Shown piece by piece: positions 36,348 to 44,990 of a stretch of DNA of 64,000 bases. Below the pieces are notes generated by a model that searched no databases, was not told where the DNA came from, and saw nothing but the letters and a program-made list of their open reading frames with translations. The position numbers and the translations under genes are program-made. This stretch comes from Methylocystis sp. L43 (lineage in GTDB: Bacteria > Pseudomonadota > Alphaproteobacteria > Rhizobiales > Beijerinckiaceae). How positions within the stretch are numbered: position 1 is the first letter of the stretch; each line of letters opens with the position of its first letter. The stretch spans positions 1 to 64,000 of the forward strand of contig NZ_JADNRA010000027.1 in NCBI RefSeq assembly GCF_015709525.1, given 5' to 3'.

Positions 36348-38125
36348 GGCGCCGGCGCGGCCGCGCGCACCGCCTGCGACAGAGTCGCCGCGTCGGCGAA
36401 GGGCATTTTCAGATAGCGGCCGTTCATCGCCTCGGCGATTTTGCGCGTCGGGGCGTCTGCGCGCGCCGCGGCTGCAGGCGAGGAGTCGATGGCGAGCGCC
36501 GCGAGGCCAGGCGCGCGTAAACGCCGCGCCGCGTCGAGCGCGTCGTCGAGCGCTTTGGCGCGATCGGGCGCGCCCTTGCGGTCGATATTGCCGCGCCCGT
36601 CGGTCAGCAAAATCAGAAGCGGCGTCTGGCCCTTGCGCCTGACGCTTTCCGCCAGCGCGCCGGCGGCGTCGAGTCCGTGCGCCAGCGGCGTGCCGCCGCC
36701 GCCCGGCAGCGCCGCGAGCAGCCGCTTGGCGCGCGCCAGCGAACGCGTCGGCGGCAGCAGGATTTCCGCGCTCTTGCCGCGGAAGGCGACGAGGGCGACG
36801 CTATCGCGCCGCACATAGCAATCGGCGAGCAGCAGTTCGATCGCGCCCTTCACCTCGCCGAGGCGCTGCATGGCGGAGGAGCCCGAGGCGTCCACGACGA
36901 AGATGGCGGTGGTTTCGCGACGCTCGCGGAAACGCGTGACGCGAAAATCGTCGGCGCGCACGCGCACGGCGAGCCCCGCGTCGTCAGGCGCATCCACGCG
37001 CCGCAGCGGCTGCCAGGGCGCGGCGGCCCGCAAGGTTTCGATGAGGCAGAGGCGTCCCTCGCGCAGCGCGCCGCGCCTTGCGCCGATCGGCCGGCCGCGC
37101 CGAGCGGAGACGAGAGCGGCGCCAGACTTTCCGCCGCGTGCGGCGGGCGCGCGCGTTCGCGCGTCGGTTGCGAGCCGCGCCAAGACATCGGCCGGAATGG
37201 CGGCGCGGGCGGCGGCGACGATGAGATCGTCGGGCGCCGGCGCCTCGCGCGGCTGCGCATTGTCATTCTTGGGGTCGGCGTCATTTTTCTCTGAGCCGGG
37301 CTCGTCACCCGCCTCCTCGGGAGGGACTTCGCTCTCTTCGATCGGCGGCGCGCAGGTCGCGCGCGGCGCCAGCGCCAGGCAGGCGGCGACCGCGAGGTCT
37401 TCGTCGTCCACCACATCCGCGCAGCGGAGGGCGCAGGACGCGCGGGCGACGCGCAGCGCCAGCAGCGGCGCGCGCAAGGAGTCGATGCCGAGCCGCGCGG
37501 CGGCGGCGACGAGCGCGTCGATCGCCTTGGCAGGCGCGACGACCGACGGGAGTCGCGCGCGCGCCGCCGCCACCTGCGCGGCGCTTGCGCAACGCTCTTT
37601 GACGGCGCGATGGCTCACCTCGCCGAGGTCGAGATGAAATGCGAGGCGGTCGAGCAGCGCCGCTGGCGGCCGCTCGTCATCGTCATGCCCTTCATCGAGG
37701 GCGACGACCCCGATGCGCGTGTGCTGGCGCGCCGAAAGTCCGTCGCGTGCGAGTTCGATCTCGCCTGAATCGAGCGCCGCCGCGATACGCGCCGCCGTCG
37801 CGCCGCCGAGGCGCTCCGCCATGGTCAGCACGAGGACTCCGCCATCGGCTTGCGCGAGCAGGCCGGTTTCGGCGACGGGCCGTCCCGCGCGCAACGTGGC
37901 GGCGAGATCGAGTCCGCCCAGCAAGCGGTCGTCCGAGATGGAGAGCGGGGCGCGGCGCATCGGCGCGCCGCTCGGGAGATAGTCGCGCAGCAGGGCGACC
38001 CAGGCGTCGCGCGCGGGCCCCGGCGGGGTTCTCAGCGAGACGCCGGAACCCAAAGGGTCAACCGCAAACAGCGCCGCGGCATGGCTCGCGCGCGCCCAGG
38101 CGGCGGCCTCGCCGTCGCCGCTCAT
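36344..38125 (-). CDS. bchD: Magnesium chelatase subunit BchD
   Basis: 593 residues. Platform subunit of Mg-chelatase. The N-terminal AAA-like domain has no Walker A lysine motif, as usual for BchD; an acidic, Pro-rich linker (about 270-310, EESEVPPEEAGDEPGSEKND) leads to a C-terminal von Willebrand A domain with the MIDAS motif FVVDASGSSAMQ. Overlaps bchI by ATGA. Confidence 0.95.
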   Translation of the reverse strand: MSGDGEAAAWARASHAAALFAVDPLGSGVSLRTPPGPARDAWVALLRDYLPSGAPMRRAPLSISDDRLLGGLDLAATLRAGRPVAETGLLAQADGGVLVLTMAERLGGATAARIAAALDSGEIELARDGLSARQHTRIGVVALDEGHDDDERPPAALLDRLAFHLDLGEVSHRAVKERCASAAQVAAARARLPSVVAPAKAIDALVAAAARLGIDSLRAPLLALRVARASCALRCADVVDDEDLAVAACLALAPRATCAPPIEESEVPPEEAGDEPGSEKNDADPKNDNAQPREAPAPDDLIVAAARAAIPADVLARLATDARTRAPAARGGKSGAALVSARRGRPIGARRGALREGRLCLIETLRAAAPWQPLRRVDAPDDAGLAVRVRADDFRVTRFRERRETTAIFVVDASGSSAMQRLGEVKGAIELLLADCYVRRDSVALVAFRGKSAEILLPPTRSLARAKRLLAALPGGGGTPLAHGLDAAGALAESVRRKGQTPLLILLTDGRGNIDRKGAPDRAKALDDALDAARRLRAPGLAALAIDSSPAAAARADAPTRKIAEAMNGRYLKMPFADAATLSQAVRAAAPAP

Positions 38126-39255
38126 GCGCCGAAAATCTCCTCGATGGCGCGCGCGACGCGCGTCGCCGAGCCGATATCGTCGAGCGGATTGCGCCGCAGC
38201 CGGTGGCCGAGCGCGAAGGGCGCGACGCGCCGCAGCTGCGCGTCGCCGACGCGCTCCACGCCCTCAAAACTCGCGAGCGCGCGGGCGGCCCGCAACAGCG
38301 TCAGTTCCCCGCGCAGGCCGTCGGCTCCGAGCGCGACGCATAGCATTGCGGCCTTCTCCAGCGCTTCGTCCGGCGCCGCGACGGCGCCCACGCGTTCGCG
38401 TCCCGTCGCAATCCTGCGTCGCAGCTTGTGCTCTTCGACCGACCAGGCCTTGGCGAAGCGCGCCGGATCGCGCTCGAATGCGTCGCGGCGGCGCACGACC
38501 TCAATCCGAACCGGGATGTCGGTCGGCGTCTTCACGTCAACGGCGAGGCCGAAGCGGTCGAGGAGCTGCGGACGCAGCTCGCCCTCTTCGGGGTTGCCGC
38601 TGCCGATCAGCACGAAGCGCGCCGGATGGCGCACGCTCAACCCCTCGCGTTCGACGACATTTTCGCCGGACGCGGCGACGTCGAGCAAAAGATCGACGAG
38701 ATGATCTTCGAGAAGATTGGCTTCGTCGATGTAGAGAAAGCCGCGGTTGGCCTTGGCGAGCAGGCCGGGCTCGAAGGACTTCTCCCCCTGCGTCAGCGCC
38801 CGTTCCAGGTCGAGCGCGCCAACGACGCGATCCTCGGTGGCGCCGAGCGGCAGATCGACGACCGGCGCGCCGCGCAGCGTCGTTTTGAGCGCGCCCTGCG
38901 CGGCGCGTTTTTTGCAGCCGTCGCAAAGCGCGGCGGGCGCTGCGGGATCGCAATTATAGGCGCAGCCGACGACCGAACGCATGGGCGGCAGCAGGCGCGC
39001 CAGCGCGCGCACCGCCGTCGATTTTCCCGTCCCGCGGTCGCCGAAGACGAGCACGCCGCCGACGGACGGATCGATCGCGGCGATCACGAAGGCGAGCTTC
39101 ATGTCGTCCTGGCCGACGATCGCGGTGAAGGGAAATGGCGCGAGCGAGTCGGGCGGCGACAAATTCTGCGCCGCGAGCGCGCCTTCAGCTTGCATGCGGC
39201 GCGCGTCGATGGCGCGCGTCGTTGTTCGTGAAAGCTTGACCGGAAGCGGCGACAT
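38122..39255 (-). CDS. bchI: Magnesium chelatase ATPase subunit BchI
   Basis: 377 residues. AAA+ motor that drives insertion of Mg into protoporphyrin IX. Walker [11 protein letters not shown] (about 74-83), Walker [12 protein letters not shown], and [23 protein letters not shown] (sensor 1 and arginine finger). The first 35 residues are a non-conserved lead. GAGG upstream of the ATG; preceded by a PpsR operator. Confidence 0.96.
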   Translation of the reverse strand: MSPLPVKLSRTTTRAIDARRMQAEGALAAQNLSPPDSLAPFPFTAIVGQDDMKLAFVIAAIDPSVGGVLVFGDRGTGKSTAVRALARLLPPMRSVVGCAYNCDPAAPAALCDGCKKRAAQGALKTTLRGAPVVDLPLGATEDRVVGALDLERALTQGEKSFEPGLLAKANRGFLYIDEANLLEDHLVDLLLDVAASGENVVEREGLSVRHPARFVLIGSGNPEEGELRPQLLDRFGLAVDVKTPTDIPVRIEVVRRRDAFERDPARFAKAWSVEEHKLRRRIATGRERVGAVAAPDEALEKAAMLCVALGADGLRGELTLLRAARALASFEGVERVGDAQLRRVAPFALGHRLRRNPLDDIGSATRVARAIEEIFGA

Positions 39256-39297
39256 GCACGGTCCTCTCGGCTCGGCGCGAAGTGCTTACACGCCATG

Positions 39298-39315
39298 TGT
39301 CATTTTAAATTGACA
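39298..39315 (-). promoter_or_regulatory. PpsR/CrtJ operator of bchI-bchD-bchO
   Basis: Exact TGT-N12-ACA with AT-rich centre (CATTTTAAATTG), 43 bp upstream of bchI. Lies in the 279-bp bchI-ppsR divergent gap, so it might also affect ppsR1. Confidence 0.85.
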
Positions 39316-39534
39316 CCTTTGGCCGCTCCGCGCAAGCTCGCGTGACAGATTTAGTCAATTAATCGGCAGAAATTGACGGCTGTGGCGTAGCATTCTCCAC
39401 CAACAGGGTCCATTCTCTGATGGGGCTGAATGAAACCGGGGGTCTGTTCATGTCTGCTGGCGTCAACGCCGGACGCCTTGAGGGGCTGTGGGACGCCTTA
39501 GCCGGGCCTACCTTCGGCCCGCCGGGGATCGGCT

Positions 39535-40851
39535 ATGACCGATAGGTCCGACACGCGCCCCGATCTGACGCTGACGCTCGACGAAGACGGCGTCATCCAG
39601 AATGTCGTGCGGGCGAAGTCACTGGCGAAGGAGCCGCTCGATGGGTGGCTCGGCCGGCGCTGGGACGAGATGATGGAGCCGGCGATCGACCAGGGCGCGC
39701 TGCAGAAGATCGAGGATGTGCGCTTGGGTGGCGACGCCTCTTGTTTTCGGGTGCGTCAGCGGTTTCCGAGCGGCCGCGAATTGGCGATGGAATATACGAC
39801 CTTCAGTCTTGGCAAAACGGCGGGTTTTGTCGCCATCGGACGTAGTCTCGAGGCGATCAGCGAATTGCAGTCGCGTCTTCAGCTGGCCCAGGAGGCGCGC
39901 GAGCGAGACTACTGGAAAATGCGCGAAATAGAGACGCGCTACCGCACGCTGTTTGATGCGACGAGCGAAGCTGTGGCGCTAGTCAACGTCTCCGATCTTC
40001 GCGTCGTCGAAGCCAATCTCTGCGCCGCCAAGAATCTTGATCTCGCCCCCGGCGCGCCCTTCCTGGCGCGGCTCGATGAGCGCGACCGGCGCGTCCTCGA
40101 TGAGATGCTGGCGAAGACGCGCGAAGAAGGCCGCGCGCCTGGCGTCGTGCTGCGCGTGACGGCGTTCGGCGAACTGTGGAGCCTGCGCGCGTCGTTGATG
40201 AATGCCGAGTCCGGCGCGCTTTATCTTTTCCAGCTCGCGCCGATGCGTGATCCGGGCGCAGCTGATAAGGCCGATGGCTTTTCGATGAGAAGCTTCGTCG
40301 ATCGGATGCCCGACGGCTTTGTCGTCGTCGATCGCGACGGCGTCATACAGGCCGCAAATGGCGCTTTCCTCGATCTCGTGCAGATCGGTTCGGAGGCGGC
40401 GGCGATCGGCCGCAAATTGATGCGATGGCTCTCAAGCCCCGGCGCCGACGCCAATCTGGTGATCGGGCTCATTCAAAAACACGGCGATGTGCGGCGCTTT
40501 CAGACCACGATTGACGGAGAGCTTGGCCAATCGACCGCCGTCGAGATTTCCGCCATCGGCGACGAGGCCTCGCAGCCGAGCTACTTCGGGCTTCTCATCC
40601 GCGATCTTGGTCATCGCCGTGGGACCGCAGAGGCGCCGCCACAGCCGGTCGCCGAGGCATCGGTTGCAGTCGACGATTTCGACAATCGCACGCTCGAGCA
40701 GATCGTCAAGATGACCACCGAAACGATCGAGCGCAAAGCCATTGCGCGCGCGCTTGAACGGTTCCGGGGCAATCGCACGGTCGCCGCCCGCCATCTGGGT
40801 TTGAGCCGGCAGAGCCTGCATGCGAAACTAAAAAAATACCAACGAGAATAG
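39535..40851 (+). CDS. ppsR1: PpsR-family regulator 1 (redox cysteine replaced)
   Basis: 438 residues. N-terminal region, two PAS domains (about 135-230, YRTLFDATSEAVALVN; and 275-375, MPDGFVVVDRDGVIQAANGAF), then a Fis-type helix-turn-helix at the C-terminus (NRTVAARHLGLSRQSLHAKL). Cysteines occur only at 70 and 163. At the position of the PpsR redox Cys before the helix-turn-helix (Cys424 in Rhodobacter, Cys432 in the second copy here) it has Ala in ERKAIARAL. In Bradyrhizobium ORS278 two PpsR copies act in opposite ways; which role this one has cannot be told. Directly upstream of bphP. Confidence 0.94.
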   Translation: MTDRSDTRPDLTLTLDEDGVIQNVVRAKSLAKEPLDGWLGRRWDEMMEPAIDQGALQKIEDVRLGGDASCFRVRQRFPSGRELAMEYTTFSLGKTAGFVAIGRSLEAISELQSRLQLAQEARERDYWKMREIETRYRTLFDATSEAVALVNVSDLRVVEANLCAAKNLDLAPGAPFLARLDERDRRVLDEMLAKTREEGRAPGVVLRVTAFGELWSLRASLMNAESGALYLFQLAPMRDPGAADKADGFSMRSFVDRMPDGFVVVDRDGVIQAANGAFLDLVQIGSEAAAIGRKLMRWLSSPGADANLVIGLIQKHGDVRRFQTTIDGELGQSTAVEISAIGDEASQPSYFGLLIRDLGHRRGTAEAPPQPVAEASVAVDDFDNRTLEQIVKMTTETIERKAIARALERFRGNRTVAARHLGLSRQSLHAKLKKYQRE

Positions 40852-40893
40852 GTTACAACATCCATTCTATTCGCAGGCAGGGGAAGCTAAGCC

Positions 40894-43092
40894 GTGACCC
40901 TCGATCCCGCCGCCTCGCCGGCCTTCGGTCAGGCGAATCTTTCGAATTGCGAACGCGAGCAGATTCATTTCGCCGGCTCGATTCAACCGCACGGCGCACT
41001 TCTGGCGGTTCGTGAGTCGGACGGCGTCATCGTGCAGGAGAGCGGCAACGCAGCTTCCTTTCTTGGCTACGCCCAACCCTTGCGCGGCGCGCATCTGCGC
41101 AAGCTTGGCGGCGACCTCTGGAGCCGCAGCCGCCTTTACCTTGACCGCCCGGTAGACGCCATCCCCGTGGCCCTGCGGTGCGCCGCCGGCGCCAGAGGAG
41201 AGCCCCTCAACGCCCTCTTGCATCGTGCGTCGCATGGCGGCCTCATCGTCGAACTGGAAAATGCCGGCCCGCCGGTCGACTATACGCTCGCGATTCAGCG
41301 GGGCGTCGACACGATCCTCTCATCTTCGACCCTGCGCGCCCTGTGCGACGCCTGCGCCGGGATGTTTCGCGATTTGACCGGCTATGATCGCGTCATGATC
41401 TATCGTTTCGACGACGAAGGTCATGGCGAGGTCTTCTCGGAGACGAAGCGCCCGGAACTTGAAGCTTTTCTGGGCAACCGCTATCCCGCCTCGGACATTC
41501 CGCAGATCGCGCGTCGTCTCTATGAGCGCAACCGCGTGCGGCTGCTCGCAGACGTCGGCTATACGCCGTCGGTTCTCGAACCGCGCCTTTCGCCGCTCAC
41601 AGGCGAAGAGCTCGACATGTCGATGTGCTTCCTGCGCAGCGTGTCGCCCATCCATCTGCAATATTTGAAAAACATGGATGTGGCGGCGACGCTTGTCGTA
41701 TCGCTCATGGTCGGCGGAGAACTTTGGGGCCTGATCTCCTGTCATCATTACGCGCCGCGCCTGATTCATTTCGAGATGCGCGCGGTCTGCGAGTTGCTGG
41801 CTGAGGTCATGGGGACACGCATCGCGGCGCTGGAGAGTTTTGCGCAAGGACAGGCCGAACTCTCGGTGCGCCGTCTGGAGCAGCGCATGATCGAAAGCGT
41901 GACGCGCGACGGAGACTGGCGCGGGGCGCTGTTCGACAGAGCGCGCTCCCTGTTGCTGCCGCTCAACGCCAGCGGCGCCGCGCTGCTGTTTGAAGGCAAG
42001 ACGCAAACCGTCGGCGACGTTCCCGGGTCCGAAGAAATCCGCGATCTCGGTCAATGGCTGGAACGGCGCGTCAACGACGGCGTCTTCGCAACATCCGCGC
42101 TCCCGTCGCAAGAGCCCGCCTTCGCGCCTTTGACAGGGCTCGCCAGCGGAGTGATCGCGACGCGCATTTCCAGCGAGCCGGGCGAACTGCTGATCTGGTT
42201 TCGCAAGGAGCGCGTGCGAACGGTGACTTGGGGCGGCAATCCCTTCAAAGCGCCATCCGATGGGGACGACCCAAACGAGCTTTCGCCGCGCCGCTCCTTC
42301 GCCCAGTGGCACCAGGTCGTCGAGGGCACCTCCGATCCTTGGACCGCCGCGGATCGCGCGGCCGCGCGATTGATCGGCGAGAGCGTCACCGACGTCGTCG
42401 CGCAGTTTCGCTCTCTACGGATTCTTGTCGCGCAAGATCAGCTCGAGCACGTTCTGCGCCAGGTTCATTCCTCCAACCAGCAGATTGTCGTCGCAGCCGC
42501 CGACGGCGCCGTGATCGAAGCGAATTCGGCGCTCAATCTGTTGCTTGGCCTGCCGCGACCGCTTCGTCATCTCGATGAATTAAGCGCCCATTTCGCTGAT
42601 CCCGACGAGGTGGAAAAGAGGTTGCGCGCGCTGCGCGACAGCCACACGCCCTGGCGCGGCGAAGCGCTGCTTGTCGATCGAATCGGCGAAACGCGGCCCA
42701 TCGCCGTGCGCGCCGATCCCGTGCTGGCGTCGCGCGAGCGCATATTGGGATATGTCATTCTTTTCACCGATCTCACCGAGCGCAGGGCGGCGGAGGCGGC
42801 GCGCCGGAATTTTCGCGATAATCTCCTCTTGAGCCAGCGGCGGCTGATGCGGCGCATCGACTCGAGCGCGGCGCTCGCCATCGAGAACGTGATGTCGAGC
42901 ATCATTGACAATGCGCAGCTCGCCGCGCTGGAAATCGCCGACGGTCTGGACACCGCCGGCATTCCGGACACCCTCGAGAGCGTTCGGGCTTCGGTCGCGC
43001 GCGCCGCGGAAGTGCTCGAACATATTTCGGTCGACGGCGCCTCGACCGCGGACGGACGCTCGGCTTCGAAAAGCTACGGCGGAAAAAAATGA
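40894..43092 (+). CDS. bphP: Bacteriophytochrome BphP with PAS output, no kinase domain
   Basis: 732 residues, GTG start with AGGGGA upstream. Photosensory PAS-GAF-PHY core: biliverdin-binding Cys19 in NLSNCEREQIH, GAF motif PASDIP (198-203), PHY tongue PRRSF (465-469). Then a PAS domain (about 515-630) and a helical segment to 715. No H-box, N, G1 or G2 motifs: no histidine kinase. This matches the photosynthetic Bradyrhizobium BrBphP, which controls the PGC by acting on PpsR under far-red light. Following bphO overlaps by ATGA. Confidence 0.95.
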   Translation: MTLDPAASPAFGQANLSNCEREQIHFAGSIQPHGALLAVRESDGVIVQESGNAASFLGYAQPLRGAHLRKLGGDLWSRSRLYLDRPVDAIPVALRCAAGARGEPLNALLHRASHGGLIVELENAGPPVDYTLAIQRGVDTILSSSTLRALCDACAGMFRDLTGYDRVMIYRFDDEGHGEVFSETKRPELEAFLGNRYPASDIPQIARRLYERNRVRLLADVGYTPSVLEPRLSPLTGEELDMSMCFLRSVSPIHLQYLKNMDVAATLVVSLMVGGELWGLISCHHYAPRLIHFEMRAVCELLAEVMGTRIAALESFAQGQAELSVRRLEQRMIESVTRDGDWRGALFDRARSLLLPLNASGAALLFEGKTQTVGDVPGSEEIRDLGQWLERRVNDGVFATSALPSQEPAFAPLTGLASGVIATRISSEPGELLIWFRKERVRTVTWGGNPFKAPSDGDDPNELSPRRSFAQWHQVVEGTSDPWTAADRAAARLIGESVTDVVAQFRSLRILVAQDQLEHVLRQVHSSNQQIVVAAADGAVIEANSALNLLLGLPRPLRHLDELSAHFADPDEVEKRLRALRDSHTPWRGEALLVDRIGETRPIAVRADPVLASRERILGYVILFTDLTERRAAEAARRNFRDNLLLSQRRLMRRIDSSAALAIENVMSSIIDNAQLAALEIADGLDTAGIPDTLESVRASVARAAEVLEHISVDGASTADGRSASKSYGGKK

Positions 43093-43727
43093 CGAGTCGT
43101 GCGTCCGTTCGCGAGGCGCTGCGCGCCGCGACTCGAGAGACGCATCAGCGTTTGCATCGGCATTCCGGACTTTCGGCGGCGGCGCGCGGCGCGATCGGCC
43201 TTGACGATTACCGTCAATTGCTCATGCGGCTCTATGGTTTTCACCTAGCCTTCGAGAATACTCACGCAAGCGCCATGCAGAAGCTCGGCTTTATCGCGAG
43301 TTCGCGCGCTGAGCTTATTGCATTGGATCTCGCCGCGCTCGGGATCATGCGCTTCGATGTTTGCCGCCTGCCGCAGTGCGCGGCGCTGCGTCAGCCTTCG
43401 AGCGAGGCTTGCGCGCTCGGCGCGCTCTATGTGGTCGAGGGCTCTGCGCTTGGCGGCGCGCTGATCGCCGAAGCGCTGGCGCCGGTCGTTGGCGAGGCGC
43501 GCCGGTTTTTTCTCGGCGGCCCGTCACGGCTAGAGGTCTGGCCAGGCCTGCTGGCGCGCGTCGAGACCCTGGCGCCTGGCGTGCAACAAGCGCGCGCAAT
43601 CGACGCTGCGGTCGAAACCTTTCGGATCTTCGAAGAGTGGATGTTCGATTGGCGCGCCGCTCCGTCTGGCCTCGCACGCTTCGCGATCGACGCAAGCAGC
43701 GAAACTAAACGCGGCGTTCCGTCGTAG
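43089..43727 (+). CDS. bphO: Haem oxygenase BphO (biliverdin supply for BphP)
   Basis: 212 residues. Converts haem to biliverdin IX-alpha, the chromophore of the adjacent phytochrome. Proximal His in RETHQRLHRHSGL and the distal-helix motif ALGALYVVEGSALGGALI are clear. ATGA overlap with bphP; 3' end overlaps ppaA on the other strand by 23 bp. Confidence 0.93.
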   Translation: MTSRASVREALRAATRETHQRLHRHSGLSAAARGAIGLDDYRQLLMRLYGFHLAFENTHASAMQKLGFIASSRAELIALDLAALGIMRFDVCRLPQCAALRQPSSEACALGALYVVEGSALGGALIAEALAPVVGEARRFFLGGPSRLEVWPGLLARVETLAPGVQQARAIDAAVETFRIFEEWMFDWRAAPSGLARFAIDASSETKRGVPS

Positions 43728-44613
43728 CCTGGCGCGTCGACGCGCACGGCTGACGCAGGACCAGCTTTTTCGCCAGAATCGTCGCTGTCGCCGCATCAGA
43801 CGCGGTGGCGTCCGCGCCGACCTGCGCAACGAGATTGGGATTGCGTTTGAAGAGGGGCCCCCCGACCATCACGCCGACGTCGGCGTTCGCGGAGGATTCG
43901 CGCACCGCCCGAATGGTGCGCGCCAGCGTCTCCAGCTCCGACTCGGCGCTCAGCGTTATGCCGAAGACGCCAAACCAACCGCTCGCCGAAACGTCGGCGA
44001 CGCCGTCGGCGTCGAGGTCCCTCTCGACGCGTACGTCCCAGGAGGCGTTGCGCATGAACACCGCAACCATGTCGACGCCGAAGACGTGCTTTTCACCGGG
44101 AAGCGTCGCGAGCAGCGCGCGCTGGCGCGGATCGCACGCCGCCGATTCCTCGACGCCGCCGAAGCGGCACATCAGCTTCTGCATGCGTGCGACGCCGAGC
44201 GTGACGTCGATGAAATCGCAGCGGTCCTCTTCCCAAAGAACGCCGAGGTGACGCGCCGCTTCGGCGAGGAGGCCGACGAAAAGCGTTTCGAGCGAATGGC
44301 CTTTCGCCCGCATCTTGTCGAAGAAAGCCGATGATTCTTCGCCGTCGCCATGCGTCAACAGCGCGCCGAAGGTTTCGATCTCCTCGGTTTGAAACGCCTT
44401 CTCCGGTTCATGCGCCGACAGCGCGTGGTGCATCAGCTGGAGACGTGGAACGATGTCGTCGAGGATCACGCAGGCGAGTCGCGCCTGCCGCGCCTGGAGG
44501 TCGGATCGAACGATGACGTCAGGCTCGGGCCATTGAAATTCGTTCGGGCATGGGGACGCGCCAGGGATCGCGCGTCGGGCTGAAGCGGGATCGAATTCGC
44601 CTAGATCGGTCAT
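43705..44613 (-). CDS. ppaA: PpaA/AerR-type B12-binding regulator of photosynthesis genes
   Basis: 302 residues from ATG 44613 with GGGAGG upstream (longer frame unlikely). Antirepressor of the PpsR/CrtJ family. Helical B12-domain-like stretch (FFDKMRAKGHSLETLFVGLLAEAARHLGVLWEEDRCDFIDVTLG) and a flavodoxin-like half with KHVFGVDMVAVFMRNASWDV, in which the His precedes FG as in AerR. The full DxHxxG methionine-synthase motif is absent, as expected for this family. Confidence 0.92.
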   Translation of the reverse strand: MTDLGEFDPASARRAIPGASPCPNEFQWPEPDVIVRSDLQARQARLACVILDDIVPRLQLMHHALSAHEPEKAFQTEEIETFGALLTHGDGEESSAFFDKMRAKGHSLETLFVGLLAEAARHLGVLWEEDRCDFIDVTLGVARMQKLMCRFGGVEESAACDPRQRALLATLPGEKHVFGVDMVAVFMRNASWDVRVERDLDADGVADVSASGWFGVFGITLSAESELETLARTIRAVRESSANADVGVMVGGPLFKRNPNLVAQVGADATASDAATATILAKKLVLRQPCASTRQATTERRV

Positions 44614-44990
44614 CGTCTGGCCTCCCGAGCCGGTCGCCACGGCGATGGCCCGCCGGCGCCCATGCCCCGAAATCATCGTTGTTGCGTTCCGACCTTCCGA
44701 ACGGACATTTCAAGCGCTACAGCTTGACAGCCATCCGGTTTTTTCGGGCGAGCGGCCTCGCCTCTATTATTATGAGAATGAAGAGTTTTTTAACGCTTCC
44801 TGAGTGCGCCGTTCGAGCTCACAGCAGGCCATCGCCCGCGTAAAAGCATTCAAACGCACAAAAACGCGATAGTAAAGCTCAATTGACGGTAGCTTTGCGG
44901 TAAGCTGGAGTGTGTCATGCAGCACGGACACATGCGAGAGCCCGGCAATGGGCTTTAGAATCCGTTCGCTGCGAAATCGCGCAGGGCAGC
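44614..44990. other. 377-bp divergent gap between ppaA and the membrane hydrolase
   Basis: No gene recognised. AT-richer than its flanks around 44740-44790 and 44860-44890. It holds one exact TGT-N12-ACA at 44913 and a TTGACA-like TTGACG at 44884; otherwise nothing definite. Confidence 0.5.
44913..44930 (+). promoter_or_regulatory. Possible PpsR operator upstream of the membrane hydrolase
   Basis: Exact TGT-N12-ACA within TGTGTC-N10-GGACACA, 61 bp before the ATG. Its centre is GC-rich (CATGCAGCACGG), unlike the AT-rich centres of the other sites here, so it may be chance. Confidence 0.4.

Noticed and set aside
39503-39521. 6-bp GC hairpin just before the ppsR1 ribosome site
   Set aside because: Short stem, likely by chance in GC-rich DNA.
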